From assembly GCA_964627505.1 (NCBI GenBank), contig CAZVKB010000004.1, positions 1-64,000 of the forward strand: DNA of 64,000 bases, written 5' to 3'. How positions within the stretch are numbered: the first letter of the stretch is position 1; every line of letters begins with the position of its first letter. The notes under the pieces were generated by a model that saw nothing but the letters and a program-made list of their open reading frames with translations, did no database searches and was not told the DNA's origin. The position numbers and the translations under genes were made by a program. Source of the stretch: JACJWR01 sp964627505 (lineage in GTDB: Bacteria; Actinomycetota; Actinomycetes; S36-B12; UBA10799). Below, piece by piece: positions 25,437 through 34,364 of the stretch.

Positions 25437-28085
25437 CTAAGCAAGGCCCGCGCCGCCGTGGGTACGTCGGAATTCCACGAACCAGTCCCACAGTTCGTCC
25501 GGCGGCATGGGCCGGGCGTACAGATACCCCTGAACTGACGTGCACCGCCGACGCTGGAGATAGTCAGACTGTTCCGACGTCTCCACCCCCTCTGCCACGC
25601 ACCGCATGTTCAGCTCCTCGGCCAGTGCGATGATCGAACGCACCACCGCCTCCCCTGCCGGATCCACGCCAATCTGCCACACGAAGGAACAATCGATCTT
25701 GATGGTGTCAATCGGGAACAGCCGCAAGTTGGCAAGGGAGGAATAGCCGGTTCCGAAATCGTCCAAGGCGAACCGCACCCCGCGATCATGCAGAACCCGC
25801 ATCACTTCAGCGCTCGCCTCCGGTCGCCGCATGGCCCAGTTCTCAGTGATCTCCAATTCGAGTCGATCACTGTTCCAGCCGTTTCGTTCGAGTTCCCGTA
25901 CCACCACATCGGCGAATCCGGTCTGCCCGAAATGTCGGCCGCTGACATTAACGGCCAGGTCAATGTCACCCATGCCGCGGTGCCGCCACTCGGCCACCTG
26001 GTGCAGGGACTGCGCCAACACCCACTCGCCGATCGCCAAGATGCTGCCACCTGCTTCCGCGACTGGAATGAACTCGGCCGGGCTGGGATTACCCAGCTCC
26101 GAGTTTTGCCACCGCAACAGCACCTCCACCCCAGTCATGGTCATAGTCGCAATGTCTATTTGCGGTTGGTAGAACAACTGAAATTCGCCGCTGTCCAACG
26201 CTTGTCGAAGTCCCCGCACGATCGCCCCCCGACGCTCCTGCAGACTGAAGGTTTCCGAATCGAAAAAGCGCCACGAGTTGCGGCCCTCGTGCTTGACCTC
26301 GTACATGGCGGTGTCGCCGCTGCGCAGCAGTGCGTTCGGGCCGTTGCCATCACGCGGGTACAGCGCGATCCCGATGGAGACCGAAGTGTGAATGAGGTTG
26401 GACTCCACCACAAACGGCCGACGCATGGCCCCGGCCACTTGTTCGGCCACGCGCGCCGCCTTGGCTTCGTCCGCATTCGGGATCACCACCACAAATTCGT
26501 CCCCCGACAGTCGCGCTACCAGATCTTCGCTCGCCAATTGTTCCCGCAAACGCTCGATCGTGGCAATCATGAGCAGATCGCCGGCCTCATGCCCAAGCGA
26601 GTCATTGACCCCTTTGAAATCATCGATATCGAGATAGAGCAACGCAAACTCGTGACCGGTGAGTTCGGAATCTTCCACTAGTTCCGAAATTCGCTCCAGT
26701 AGCAACCGCCGGGTGGGGGCGCCGGTCAACGGGTCGTAGAACGCCAGCCGCTCGATCTCTTCCTGATTGCGCTTTCGCTCCGATATGTCCAGCGCGAGCG
26801 CAGCGTAGTTGCGGACGAAACCGTCTTCGTCGAGCATCCGGATAATCCGGGTTTCCTGCGGGTAGATCTCCCCGTTTTTGCGCCGGTTCCACATTTCGCC
26901 GGACCAGTAATTGTCGGCGTTCAGAGCGTGCCAAAGTTCCTTGTAGAACGACTTGGGGTGCCGGCCGGATTGTAATACGGAAGGCTGTACCCCGATCAGT
27001 TCAGCTTGGGTGTACCCGGTCATGCTTTCGTAGGCCTGGTTCACCGACACGATCCGGTTGTTGCCATCGGTGATGATCACCCCTTCGGCACTGCGGGCCA
27101 ACACCTCCGCAGCCAGATGCAGATCCAATTGGGCTTGCCGGACATCGGTAAGGTCAGTCGCGATTCCCCCGACCGCGAAGATCCGACCACTGGTGTCGCG
27201 CAGCGGAAATCGGGTAGTGGCGATCACTTGGGTGTCGCCATCGTGCTCCCGCATTTCCTCCAGCACGATTTGGCGGCCTGTGCGAATCACCTCCGCCTCG
27301 AGGTTGTGGGCCTCGATCACTTCTGGCAACGGGAGCCAGTCGTGGCGGGTGTGTCCCAGCACCTCCTCCATCGGGCGAGCCAGCTCAGCCAACATGGCCG
27401 TGTTTGCCAGCAGGCACGTCCCTTGCGTGTCGAAGGCGTACATCGGCAGGGCGGAACTGTCGAGCATGGCTTGGAACAGCACTCGGATCCGATCGGACTC
27501 CAACTCGGCGGTGCGGTCCTCGAGCAGCACCAGCAGCCGATCTGCGTCAACCCGTTTGGAGTCCAGCACGGCGAAGAGCAACTCCACCGGGATTCGACGC
27601 GCCGACCGACGTGGCAATACATGCAGATCGGCTAGTCGGACCGCTTCCCCGATCGGAATGGTGCGAGTGGCCGCATAGAACACGGTGCGCGAATCTTCGT
27701 CGAGCATGGTGAGCAGGGATTTGGGCGCGAATCTGTTATTCGCCGGAAGTCCGAGCAACTCCACGGCCATGCGATTGGCTTCCAGAATCCGAAACCCGAG
27801 GTCAATCACGATCGCCGCGACCGGCATGTTTTCAAAGATGGTGGAAAATTCTGACAGTGCTCTTGCCGCCCGCGCCTGGGTCTCCAGTAGTTCCTGATTC
27901 TGGACCTCGAGTTCGCTCTGATACAGGCTGAGTTCCTGCACCAGCGTTTGCACGCGCGCGGCGGCGTCGGCGTCGTGGAGCAGTTCGGGACTGTCTTGCG
28001 TTAATTGTGTGACTGCCCGGGCCCGGTCCCGCAGGTAGGAGAGGCGCTCGTGACGTTCCTGTTCGGGCTCTCCGTGGTCATTCAT
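25437..28085 (-). CDS. PAS-GGDEF-EAL signalling protein (cyclic di-GMP turnover)
   Basis: A protein of 882 residues. A coiled coil lies near 45-80, then three PAS-type domains (about 80-190, 205-320 and 325-445). A GGDEF domain (about 445-605) carries LSGDEF in place of GGDEF, and an EAL domain (about 620-870) carries GVEVLLRW in place of E-A-L. The EAL metal and catalytic residues look largely present: LEITEN, ALDDFGTGYSSL, IKID and AEGVET. Phosphodiesterase activity is thus plausible, and cyclase activity is possible because SGDEF variants are often active. No membrane segment, so it is a cytosolic sensor. It overlaps the CheB-CheR gene by 8 bases and is translated after it. Confidence 0.92.
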   Translation of the reverse strand: MNDHGEPEQERHERLSYLRDRARAVTQLTQDSPELLHDADAAARVQTLVQELSLYQSELEVQNQELLETQARAARALSEFSTIFENMPVAAIVIDLGFRILEANRMAVELLGLPANNRFAPKSLLTMLDEDSRTVFYAATRTIPIGEAVRLADLHVLPRRSARRIPVELLFAVLDSKRVDADRLLVLLEDRTAELESDRIRVLFQAMLDSSALPMYAFDTQGTCLLANTAMLAELARPMEEVLGHTRHDWLPLPEVIEAHNLEAEVIRTGRQIVLEEMREHDGDTQVIATTRFPLRDTSGRIFAVGGIATDLTDVRQAQLDLHLAAEVLARSAEGVIITDGNNRIVSVNQAYESMTGYTQAELIGVQPSVLQSGRHPKSFYKELWHALNADNYWSGEMWNRRKNGEIYPQETRIIRMLDEDGFVRNYAALALDISERKRNQEEIERLAFYDPLTGAPTRRLLLERISELVEDSELTGHEFALLYLDIDDFKGVNDSLGHEAGDLLMIATIERLREQLASEDLVARLSGDEFVVVIPNADEAKAARVAEQVAGAMRRPFVVESNLIHTSVSIGIALYPRDGNGPNALLRSGDTAMYEVKHEGRNSWRFFDSETFSLQERRGAIVRGLRQALDSGEFQLFYQPQIDIATMTMTGVEVLLRWQNSELGNPSPAEFIPVAEAGGSILAIGEWVLAQSLHQVAEWRHRGMGDIDLAVNVSGRHFGQTGFADVVVRELERNGWNSDRLELEITENWAMRRPEASAEVMRVLHDRGVRFALDDFGTGYSSLANLRLFPIDTIKIDCSFVWQIGVDPAGEAVVRSIIALAEELNMRCVAEGVETSEQSDYLQRRRCTSVQGYLYARPMPPDELWDWFVEFRRTHGGAGLA

Positions 28086-31044
28086 GGTGTGTGGCCGCCT
28101 GTCGCCAGGGAGTGACGTTCACATGGCTGACGACCGCCCCGAAGCTGCCATCCATAATCCTCGAAACATTCATGACAAACCACCGCTGCTCGGTCGGTGA
28201 ATGGCAGGGGTATTCCATCGAGAACGTCGCCTCGGTCCCCTCCAGCACATGCCGCAGGCCGACCACAGCTTCGTTTGCGGAATCCTCATCCGGCAGGCCG
28301 CCCATGCAGGCGTCGAAGTAGTTCGCCCCCGGGCCGGAGTGGATCATTGCCGGATCTCCGTTGGCGCGAGCAAACCGTACCCAGGCTGCGTTCACCATCC
28401 GAATGGTGCCGTCGACGTCAACCACTGCCACGTGTTCTGGCAGTGCATCGATGACGGCTTGCAGGCGGCGGAGGTCGTGGAAGGCCGTGAAGTCGACAAA
28501 CGTCGCCACGGCGCCTCGCACCGTTGGCGAACCCACTTGGTACGGCAGGATTCGTACCAAATAGGTGTGCCGACCGTCGAGTGAGCGCACTTCGCGCTCG
28601 GTCATACGCTCCTGGGTCATAGTGCTTTCCATGTCCACGATCAAATCGGGGTAATCCATGGAGTGCGCAAAGTCATCGAGCCGACGACCGATATCGGAGT
28701 CCCGCAGCCGGAAAATCAAAGCTGCATCAGGGGAGAACCTCGTCAACACCAAGTTTTCGTCCACAAACACGGTGGCCACCCCCGCGGCTTTCGCCATGCT
28801 GTCGAGGTCGGCGTTCATGCGGTTGAGCACGAGTACCTTTTCCTGGTACTCCACATTGACCGTGTTGAGTTCTTCATTGAGGCTCTGCAGTTCTTCGTTG
28901 GAACTCTGCATCTCCTCGTTGGACGCCATCAGTTCCTCATTGGTGGCCTGCAGTTCCTCATTGGCCGTTTCCAACGCCTCGATGGTGGATTGCAGACTTT
29001 CCCGTGTGGCCATCAACTCACGTTCGAGGATGCTGATCCGCCGCACAGTCTCTTCATCGACATCAACCGAGCCGGCTTCCCCGTCGGTTGATACATCACC
29101 TGCGTTCTCGAAGCACAGCAGCGTGAACCGCTCCTCCTCGGGTTGCCGCAACGGATGCGCAGACAACCGCAGATGTTGCGTACTGCCGTCGAGAGCCGAC
29201 ACCTGCACATGGTCGGAGATGATCGCAACGTTGTCGCGATTCGATTTGTGCAGCAATGCTGAGGCGACCGGCACCAACGGCCCTGGCAACAACCGGTTGA
29301 CCATCAGACTGGCCGACCCAGCACTCAAACGTACGAAGGGTGACACGTCGCCGAAGACATGCACCACCTCATGGTTGGCATTGACCAAAATCGCCGGGGG
29401 CGCGAACTCCCGCAACAGCGCCAAAGTCCCGGCCTCCAAGAGATCCGGATCGACGTGAGTCGGCGGCTGCGGGCGGGAGACTGAGCGCACCACCGAGGAA
29501 CGACCCGCGGGCATGGGACCGGGCATCATCCGTTCCACAGAAAGCGGACGGGTTTTGCCCACCTTTTGAAAAATCTTGTGCCGAGAACTCACCACCCGCA
29601 AACCTTCGGTGCCTGAGGACAGTGATTCGCTGGATCCCAAGAAGAGGTAGCCACCGGGCCGGATGGCATATTCCAGTGACCGCAGCGCGCGTTCCTGGGC
29701 TGACAATTTGAAGTAGATCAGGGTATTGCGGCACAGCACCAGATCCATGTTGGTGAAGGGTGGATCGGACAGCAGGTTGTGCCGTGCCACCACCACGGAC
29801 TGCCGCAGTTCGTTGGTCACCACAAATGAGTTGCCCTGTTTGATGAAGAAGTGCTCCAAGCGGTCGCGGTTGATCTCCACACTGGTGGATTCGGGGTACT
29901 GGCCGGCTCCGGCGCTTTCCACGCACCGCTGATCGACATCGGTAGCAAAAATTTTCAACGGCGGCCAGGTGCCGGCGCGCTGAAACGCTTCCATGAAAAG
30001 GATCCCCAGGGAATAGGCTTCCTCCCCAGTGGCGGTGCCGGCCACCCACGCCCGAATCACTTCCCCACCTTTTTTGTTCGCCATGATGTCGGGGATGACG
30101 ACTTCGGCCAACAGGTCAAAAGCCTCGGCATCTCGGAAGAAACTCGTAACTGCGATCAACATCTCTTGCCGCAGTGTCAAAGCTTCGGAACGGTCGTTGA
30201 GCAGCAGTCGGTAGTAAGCGTCGAGGTCAGGGACGTGCCGCACCTGCATCCGTCGATCGATCCGGCGCAGAATGGTCGCCGGCTTGTAGTCCCGGAAGTC
30301 GATCCCACCCACTTCGAACAGCAGGGCCAGGATCGCTTCGAGCGCCTCATCCGCCGACAGGTGCGCCATGGACACCGGCACATTGCTGATCTCGGAGGGC
30401 GCAGTAAACGGCTCGTGGCGCATGTGCGCCATGATGCGGCCGGGCAGATCCTCCGCCGGCAGCACAGCATCCACCACACCGGTGCTGATCGCGCTTCTGG
30501 GCATGCCGTCGAACTTCGCCGATTCCGGCTCCTGCACACACACAAAGCCATCGGCGGCATTGATCGTCACCGTGCCCCGTGTGCCATCGGTGCCGGTGCC
30601 CGAGAGCACCACGCCAATCGCCTTCGATCGATACGTCTCAGCCAAGGACGCGAAAAAGATGTCGATCGGCAAGGTGAGTCCGTGCGGGCTCTTTGGGGTC
30701 AGGTGCAGATGCCCCTGACTGGCGTGCATGACCGCACCAGGAGGTATCAAATAGACGTGGCCAGGTTCGATGCGCATGTCATCCTCAACCACCACCACAG
30801 GCATGCTGGTGTGGCGGGACAAAAGGTTGTTCATGATCGATTTGTGGTCTGGCGACAGGTGCTGGATCACCACGAAAGCCGCACCGCTATCAGATGGACA
30901 CGAGTCGAAGAAACGCTCCAGAGCGTCCAGCCCGCCCGCTGAGGCGCCGATGGCAACCACATAGCCATCACCGATTGCGGTTGGGGGGTGCCCGACGACA
31001 GCCGATGGCTGCCCAGCCCCGACCAGGGGCGCCACCTCGGCCAT
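28078..31044 (-). CDS. CheB-CheR fusion with coiled coil and PAS domains
   Basis: A protein of 988 residues. The CheB methylesterase domain (about 27-215) keeps the Ser in IGASAGGLDAL, the His in QHLSPDH and the Asp in SGTGTDGT. The CheR methyltransferase domain (about 225-490) has VTSFFRDAEAF, the SAM site AGTATGEEAYSL, IFATDVD and CRNTLIYF. After a linker, a long heptad coiled coil follows (about 665-740, repeats of TNEEL/SNEEM), then two PAS-like domains (about 745-985). There is no receiver domain and no membrane segment. No chemoreceptor, CheA or flagellar gene is in view, so it probably acts outside classical chemotaxis with the PAS-GGDEF-EAL partner. AAAGGTGG precedes the ATG. Confidence 0.93.
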   Translation of the reverse strand: MAEVAPLVGAGQPSAVVGHPPTAIGDGYVVAIGASAGGLDALERFFDSCPSDSGAAFVVIQHLSPDHKSIMNNLLSRHTSMPVVVVEDDMRIEPGHVYLIPPGAVMHASQGHLHLTPKSPHGLTLPIDIFFASLAETYRSKAIGVVLSGTGTDGTRGTVTINAADGFVCVQEPESAKFDGMPRSAISTGVVDAVLPAEDLPGRIMAHMRHEPFTAPSEISNVPVSMAHLSADEALEAILALLFEVGGIDFRDYKPATILRRIDRRMQVRHVPDLDAYYRLLLNDRSEALTLRQEMLIAVTSFFRDAEAFDLLAEVVIPDIMANKKGGEVIRAWVAGTATGEEAYSLGILFMEAFQRAGTWPPLKIFATDVDQRCVESAGAGQYPESTSVEINRDRLEHFFIKQGNSFVVTNELRQSVVVARHNLLSDPPFTNMDLVLCRNTLIYFKLSAQERALRSLEYAIRPGGYLFLGSSESLSSGTEGLRVVSSRHKIFQKVGKTRPLSVERMMPGPMPAGRSSVVRSVSRPQPPTHVDPDLLEAGTLALLREFAPPAILVNANHEVVHVFGDVSPFVRLSAGSASLMVNRLLPGPLVPVASALLHKSNRDNVAIISDHVQVSALDGSTQHLRLSAHPLRQPEEERFTLLCFENAGDVSTDGEAGSVDVDEETVRRISILERELMATRESLQSTIEALETANEELQATNEELMASNEEMQSSNEELQSLNEELNTVNVEYQEKVLVLNRMNADLDSMAKAAGVATVFVDENLVLTRFSPDAALIFRLRDSDIGRRLDDFAHSMDYPDLIVDMESTMTQERMTEREVRSLDGRHTYLVRILPYQVGSPTVRGAVATFVDFTAFHDLRRLQAVIDALPEHVAVVDVDGTIRMVNAAWVRFARANGDPAMIHSGPGANYFDACMGGLPDEDSANEAVVGLRHVLEGTEATFSMEYPCHSPTEQRWFVMNVSRIMDGSFGAVVSHVNVTPWRQAATHHE

Positions 31045-31193
31045 GTTGCTGCCACCTTTCGGTCAGTTCCCCAATCGCGCCCATGGGCAGCATGCGACTC
31101 TCCGCATCGCCCTGCTCTGAAGGGGATCTCCACCCCCACCCTACGCCCATCCGGGCTAGTGGTTTCAACACATCGTCGGCTTCGGCAGCGAAA

Positions 31194-32342
31194 CTATTTA
31201 GAATCCGCCACATCGTTGTCCCACACCGGATGCGGCGAGTCACCCACCGGCAATAGCAACGTCAATACGATGGCGATCGCCGCCCCAATGAGCGTGTCGA
31301 TGCCGCGCCACACCAACGCCTCCGACAACGGCGCGCTCACCTGCGCATAGCCGAGCACGGCCACCACCGAAACTCCCAGCACCGAGATTGCATAACTGCG
31401 CTTGATGAACGCAAGCATCACCACCAGTCCCGCTGCCAGCACCAGCAAGCGCAACGACCCCGGCGGCACCACTACATCCACCACAGTGAGCACCACCATG
31501 GCGGCCATGGTCCCCACGAGGCGTTGCAGAACACGGTCGATAGTCAGTGGCAGCGCTGGCGGAATGAGTGCGATCAAGGTCATCAACACCCAGACCGTGT
31601 TGTGGTCACCGGTGGCCGTCACCACGACTGCGCCGATACCCAAGCCGATGGCAGAGCGAATCGTCGTGCGCCGCAGCCGCCGCAACTGCGGCTGCTTCAC
31701 GAGTGTGAACGAGTACTTATGATGCGTGCGAGTGGCTGCAGTCTCGTCGGTTGACCGCACCCGCGTGGGAGCCTTGCGATGAGGCACCACAGCAACGAGG
31801 GCGCGCAGCACTACCGTGAGCACTGTCATCGTGCCAAAACTGAGCAACAGGTATTCAAAACCCACCCCAGTACCCGCGCCGAACGCCAATGGCACGAAGA
31901 ACTGATACATCCCAAGATTGCCCAGCGTCGCCCACGGTTCTCCGTGCCACGCCATGAACCCGGCGATCAACGCCGCGCCCGCCAAGGCCACGCCTGCTGC
32001 GATCGGAATGCTGTGCACCCCGATCGCGAGCAAAGTCACCGGGAAGGCGAGCACCGACATCACAATGGCGCGGGTCAGTCCGGACTTCGTGCTCCCGCCG
32101 AGGGAGCCGAGGAAGGCGAACATGCCGGCAAAGACAGCTGGAAGCACAGCGTGGGTGAGTCCTTGGGTGGGGTGCCCTGCTGCCACCAGAACTGCGCGGA
32201 CCACAAAAAACACCACCGCGATGTCGATCACCACGGCAATCCCCACGCGGATCAACACTGGTGTTGGCTCTGGCGCCAAGGCCCTACTGACGTGCCATCG
32301 CCATGGTCGAGCCGCGGCAGCAGGTGTGATGTCGGTGGACAT
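31194..32342 (-). CDS. FUSC-family inner membrane protein
   Basis: A protein of about 382 residues (411 if an upstream ATG at 32429 is used). Two blocks of five or six hydrophobic segments are separated by a basic cytosolic stretch near 190-235. The second block (RRTTIRSAIGLGIGAVVVTA, VWVLMTLIALIPP, QRLVGTMAAMVVLTV) matches the FUSC repeat seen in YccS and aromatic-acid exporters. A role in efflux or envelope integrity is likely but unproven. Start uncertain: neither ATG has a convincing ribosome-binding site. It diverges from the phosphate transporter gene. Confidence 0.8.
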   Translation of the reverse strand: MSTDITPAAAARPWRWHVSRALAPEPTPVLIRVGIAVVIDIAVVFFVVRAVLVAAGHPTQGLTHAVLPAVFAGMFAFLGSLGGSTKSGLTRAIVMSVLAFPVTLLAIGVHSIPIAAGVALAGAALIAGFMAWHGEPWATLGNLGMYQFFVPLAFGAGTGVGFEYLLLSFGTMTVLTVVLRALVAVVPHRKAPTRVRSTDETAATRTHHKYSFTLVKQPQLRRLRRTTIRSAIGLGIGAVVVTATGDHNTVWVLMTLIALIPPALPLTIDRVLQRLVGTMAAMVVLTVVDVVVPPGSLRLLVLAAGLVVMLAFIKRSYAISVLGVSVVAVLGYAQVSAPLSEALVWRGIDTLIGAAIAIVLTLLLPVGDSPHPVWDNDVADSK

Positions 32343-32579
32343 ATCACCAGCATTCCGCCGGTAACCAGTGGGTGTCACAGCGGGGCGGGAAGAAGCCTGG
32401 ATCGGCCTCCGATCAGGCCAGCTTGTCATTCATTCATGCAGTGTTTACCTATTAGCTAACTAATGAGTATCAAATCTTCACCAAGTTGAACAAGTACTTT
32501 CCATTACGTCAACACTTGGTGCGTGCCATGCTGAACGCCGTCTGTCATCTGCGCGTCACGACTAGGAAGAACTACGCCC
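32343..32579. promoter_or_regulatory. Divergent regulatory region between FUSC and phosphate transporter genes
   Basis: An AT-rich island in otherwise GC-rich DNA. ATTAGCTAACTAAT at 32451-32464 is nearly palindromic. CACCAAG (32479-32485) and CTTGGTG (32515-32521) form an inverted repeat that extends to TTGA/TCAA with a 2-base bulge. CTTCACC at 32477-32483 is one base off a GTTCACC PHO-box half-site. These are operator-like; no regulator is identified. AGGAAG precedes the GTG of the transporter. Confidence 0.45.
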
Positions 32580-33773
32580 GTGGACTGGTTGTTGATTTCT
32601 GTTATTGCCATCGTTGCCCTCGCGTTACTTTTTGACTTCACAAACGGGTTTCACGACGCCGCCAACTCGGTCGGCACAGTTGTTGCCACGCGTGCCTTGC
32701 CGGCTCGGTATGCGCCGGCTTTCTCGGCGTTTTTCAACTTCGCGGCGTTGTTCATCGTTGGGACGGCAGTGGCCAACACCGTGGCGAAAACCGTGGACAA
32801 GGACGTGTCCAGCGTCGCGGTAATATTCGCGGCCCTCTTTGCCGCTGTGGTGTGGAACTACCTCACGTGGTGGGTGGGGATGCCGTCCTCGTCCAGTCAC
32901 GCCATCCTTGGCGGCTTGGTGGGGGCAGGCGTGGCGGCTGGCTTTCACAAAGGCATCGGTTTCGATGCCATCAATCTGGAGAGCGTGGAGAAAGCCCTGG
33001 TGGGGCTCATCGCCTCCCCCGCAGTGGCAATCGCGATCGCATTTATCGCGATGTACGTCATTTTCCTGATCCAGAAAATCTTCAAGTGGCACGACAACCA
33101 CACCGTCTTCAAGGGCCTACAACTCGTGGCGGCCGCGGGCTTGTCCTTTGGACACGGGGCCAACGATGCCCAGAAGACCATGGGCGTGATCGCCGCGTTG
33201 CTGCTGACCACCGGCTACATCGAAGCGGAAGGAAAGACCGTCGGCGTGCCCATGTGGGTGAAGATCGCCGCGTATTCCGCCATTGCACTTGGCACGCTCT
33301 GGGGCGGCTGGAAGATCATCGAAACGATGGGCTTGAAGCTGACCACCTTGCACGCCAACTCCGGCGCTGCCGCCAACATCGGATCCACCGTCGCCATCTT
33401 CGGCGCCACAAGTTTCGGCGCTCCGATTTCGACGACGCAAGCGGCTGCCAGTTCAGTCGTCGGCGCCGGCGTGGCCTCCGGAAAAGGTGCCAACTGGAAG
33501 GTTGTGGGGGAAATGGTGATCGCGTGGATCTTGACGATTCCCGCCGCTGGCCTGGTGGGATTCATCCTCTATTGGCTCACCCAACTACCCACAGTACTGG
33601 CATGGATTGTGGTGGGTGCAATCGTGGTGGTGACAGGTGGGGCGATCATCTGGGCGATGCGCCACTCCATCCACGCCGATGATGTGGAAGCCGAAATTCC
33701 CTCCGAGGAAGAACTCGACGTGACCGAAGTCGAGCTGCACCCGCACCTCAAAGGCAGCGGACCAGTGCATTGA
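32580..33773 (+). CDS. pit: Inorganic phosphate transporter, PiT family
   Basis: A protein of 397 residues with about ten membrane segments and the duplicated PiT signature. The first copy is FDFTNGFHDAANSVGTVVAT and the second GLSFGHGANDAQKTMGVIAA. GMPSSSSHAILGGLVGAGVA and FGAPISTTQAAASSVVGAGV are the paired half-sites. It imports metal-phosphate with protons at low affinity. The C-terminal 30 residues are acidic and cytosolic. The PhoU-like DUF47 partner often found beside pit is not present. Start is GTG 32580. Confidence 0.95.
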   Translation: MDWLLISVIAIVALALLFDFTNGFHDAANSVGTVVATRALPARYAPAFSAFFNFAALFIVGTAVANTVAKTVDKDVSSVAVIFAALFAAVVWNYLTWWVGMPSSSSHAILGGLVGAGVAAGFHKGIGFDAINLESVEKALVGLIASPAVAIAIAFIAMYVIFLIQKIFKWHDNHTVFKGLQLVAAAGLSFGHGANDAQKTMGVIAALLLTTGYIEAEGKTVGVPMWVKIAAYSAIALGTLWGGWKIIETMGLKLTTLHANSGAAANIGSTVAIFGATSFGAPISTTQAAASSVVGAGVASGKGANWKVVGEMVIAWILTIPAAGLVGFILYWLTQLPTVLAWIVVGAIVVVTGGAIIWAMRHSIHADDVEAEIPSEEELDVTEVELHPHLKGSGPVH

Positions 33774-33852
33774 TCTGAACCCAGTTGACACTGCCGCACA
33801 GTGACCAACCATTCGCGGTGCCCGATCGCCAAATGTGGGTGAGGTACCAGCG

Positions 33853-34347
33853 GTGCGCTTGTCTTCTGCCCATAATGATCCCGTGGACCCTGACCCGCCT
33901 GCCGCCGACGATGCGCAGCATCGCGCCGAGTCGACGGCCGAGTCTGCTGCATCAGAAGCGTCCGCTGGCGATCGGGAGAACCCCACCACCGAGACCGACG
34001 ACCCGTTTGCTTCACCTCACACACTTCGCCAATGGTCGTTTCTACGCCGGATTCCCCCGCCGGTCCGCAAACCACTGGTCGTCGTCATGGGGGCGACGCT
34101 GATCGTCACCGGCATGTTGCTGGTGGTGTTGCCAGGACCCTTCACCTTGCCGCTGGTGATCGCCGGCGTTGCGATCCTCTCCACTGAGTTTGTCTGGGCG
34201 TCGCGGGTGTTTGCCGTTGGCCATCATCACACCCGCCGATTGCTCGCCAAAACCCGCAACCCGTGGGTGATGGCCGGCCTGATTGTGCTCGGCTTGGCGC
34301 TCGCCGCCACTGGCTATTCGGTGTTCGTCGCGCCACGCCTGAGCTAG
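33853..34347 (+). CDS. PGPGW/TIGR02611-type small membrane protein
   Basis: About 164 residues. A polar, acidic N-terminal tail of about 65 residues precedes a compact membrane region. This has VVVMGATLIVTGMLLVVLPG followed by PFTLPLVIAGVAILSTEFVW, the hydrophobic pair around PGPF that marks the family. A last segment VMAGLIVLGLALAATGY follows. Function unknown. GTG 33853 is preceded by GAGGT at 7 bases; an upstream GTG at 33835 and a downstream one at 33883 are alternatives. It converges with terC. Confidence 0.75.
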   Translation: MRLSSAHNDPVDPDPPAADDAQHRAESTAESAASEASAGDRENPTTETDDPFASPHTLRQWSFLRRIPPPVRKPLVVVMGATLIVTGMLLVVLPGPFTLPLVIAGVAILSTEFVWASRVFAVGHHHTRRLLAKTRNPWVMAGLIVLGLALAATGYSVFVAPRLS

Positions 34348-34364
34348 TTCTCCAGGACGTGCCG

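Noticed and set aside
29851..30942. Plus-strand open frame of 363 codons
   Set aside because: It is opposite the conserved CheB and CheR domains and has shadow-like composition.
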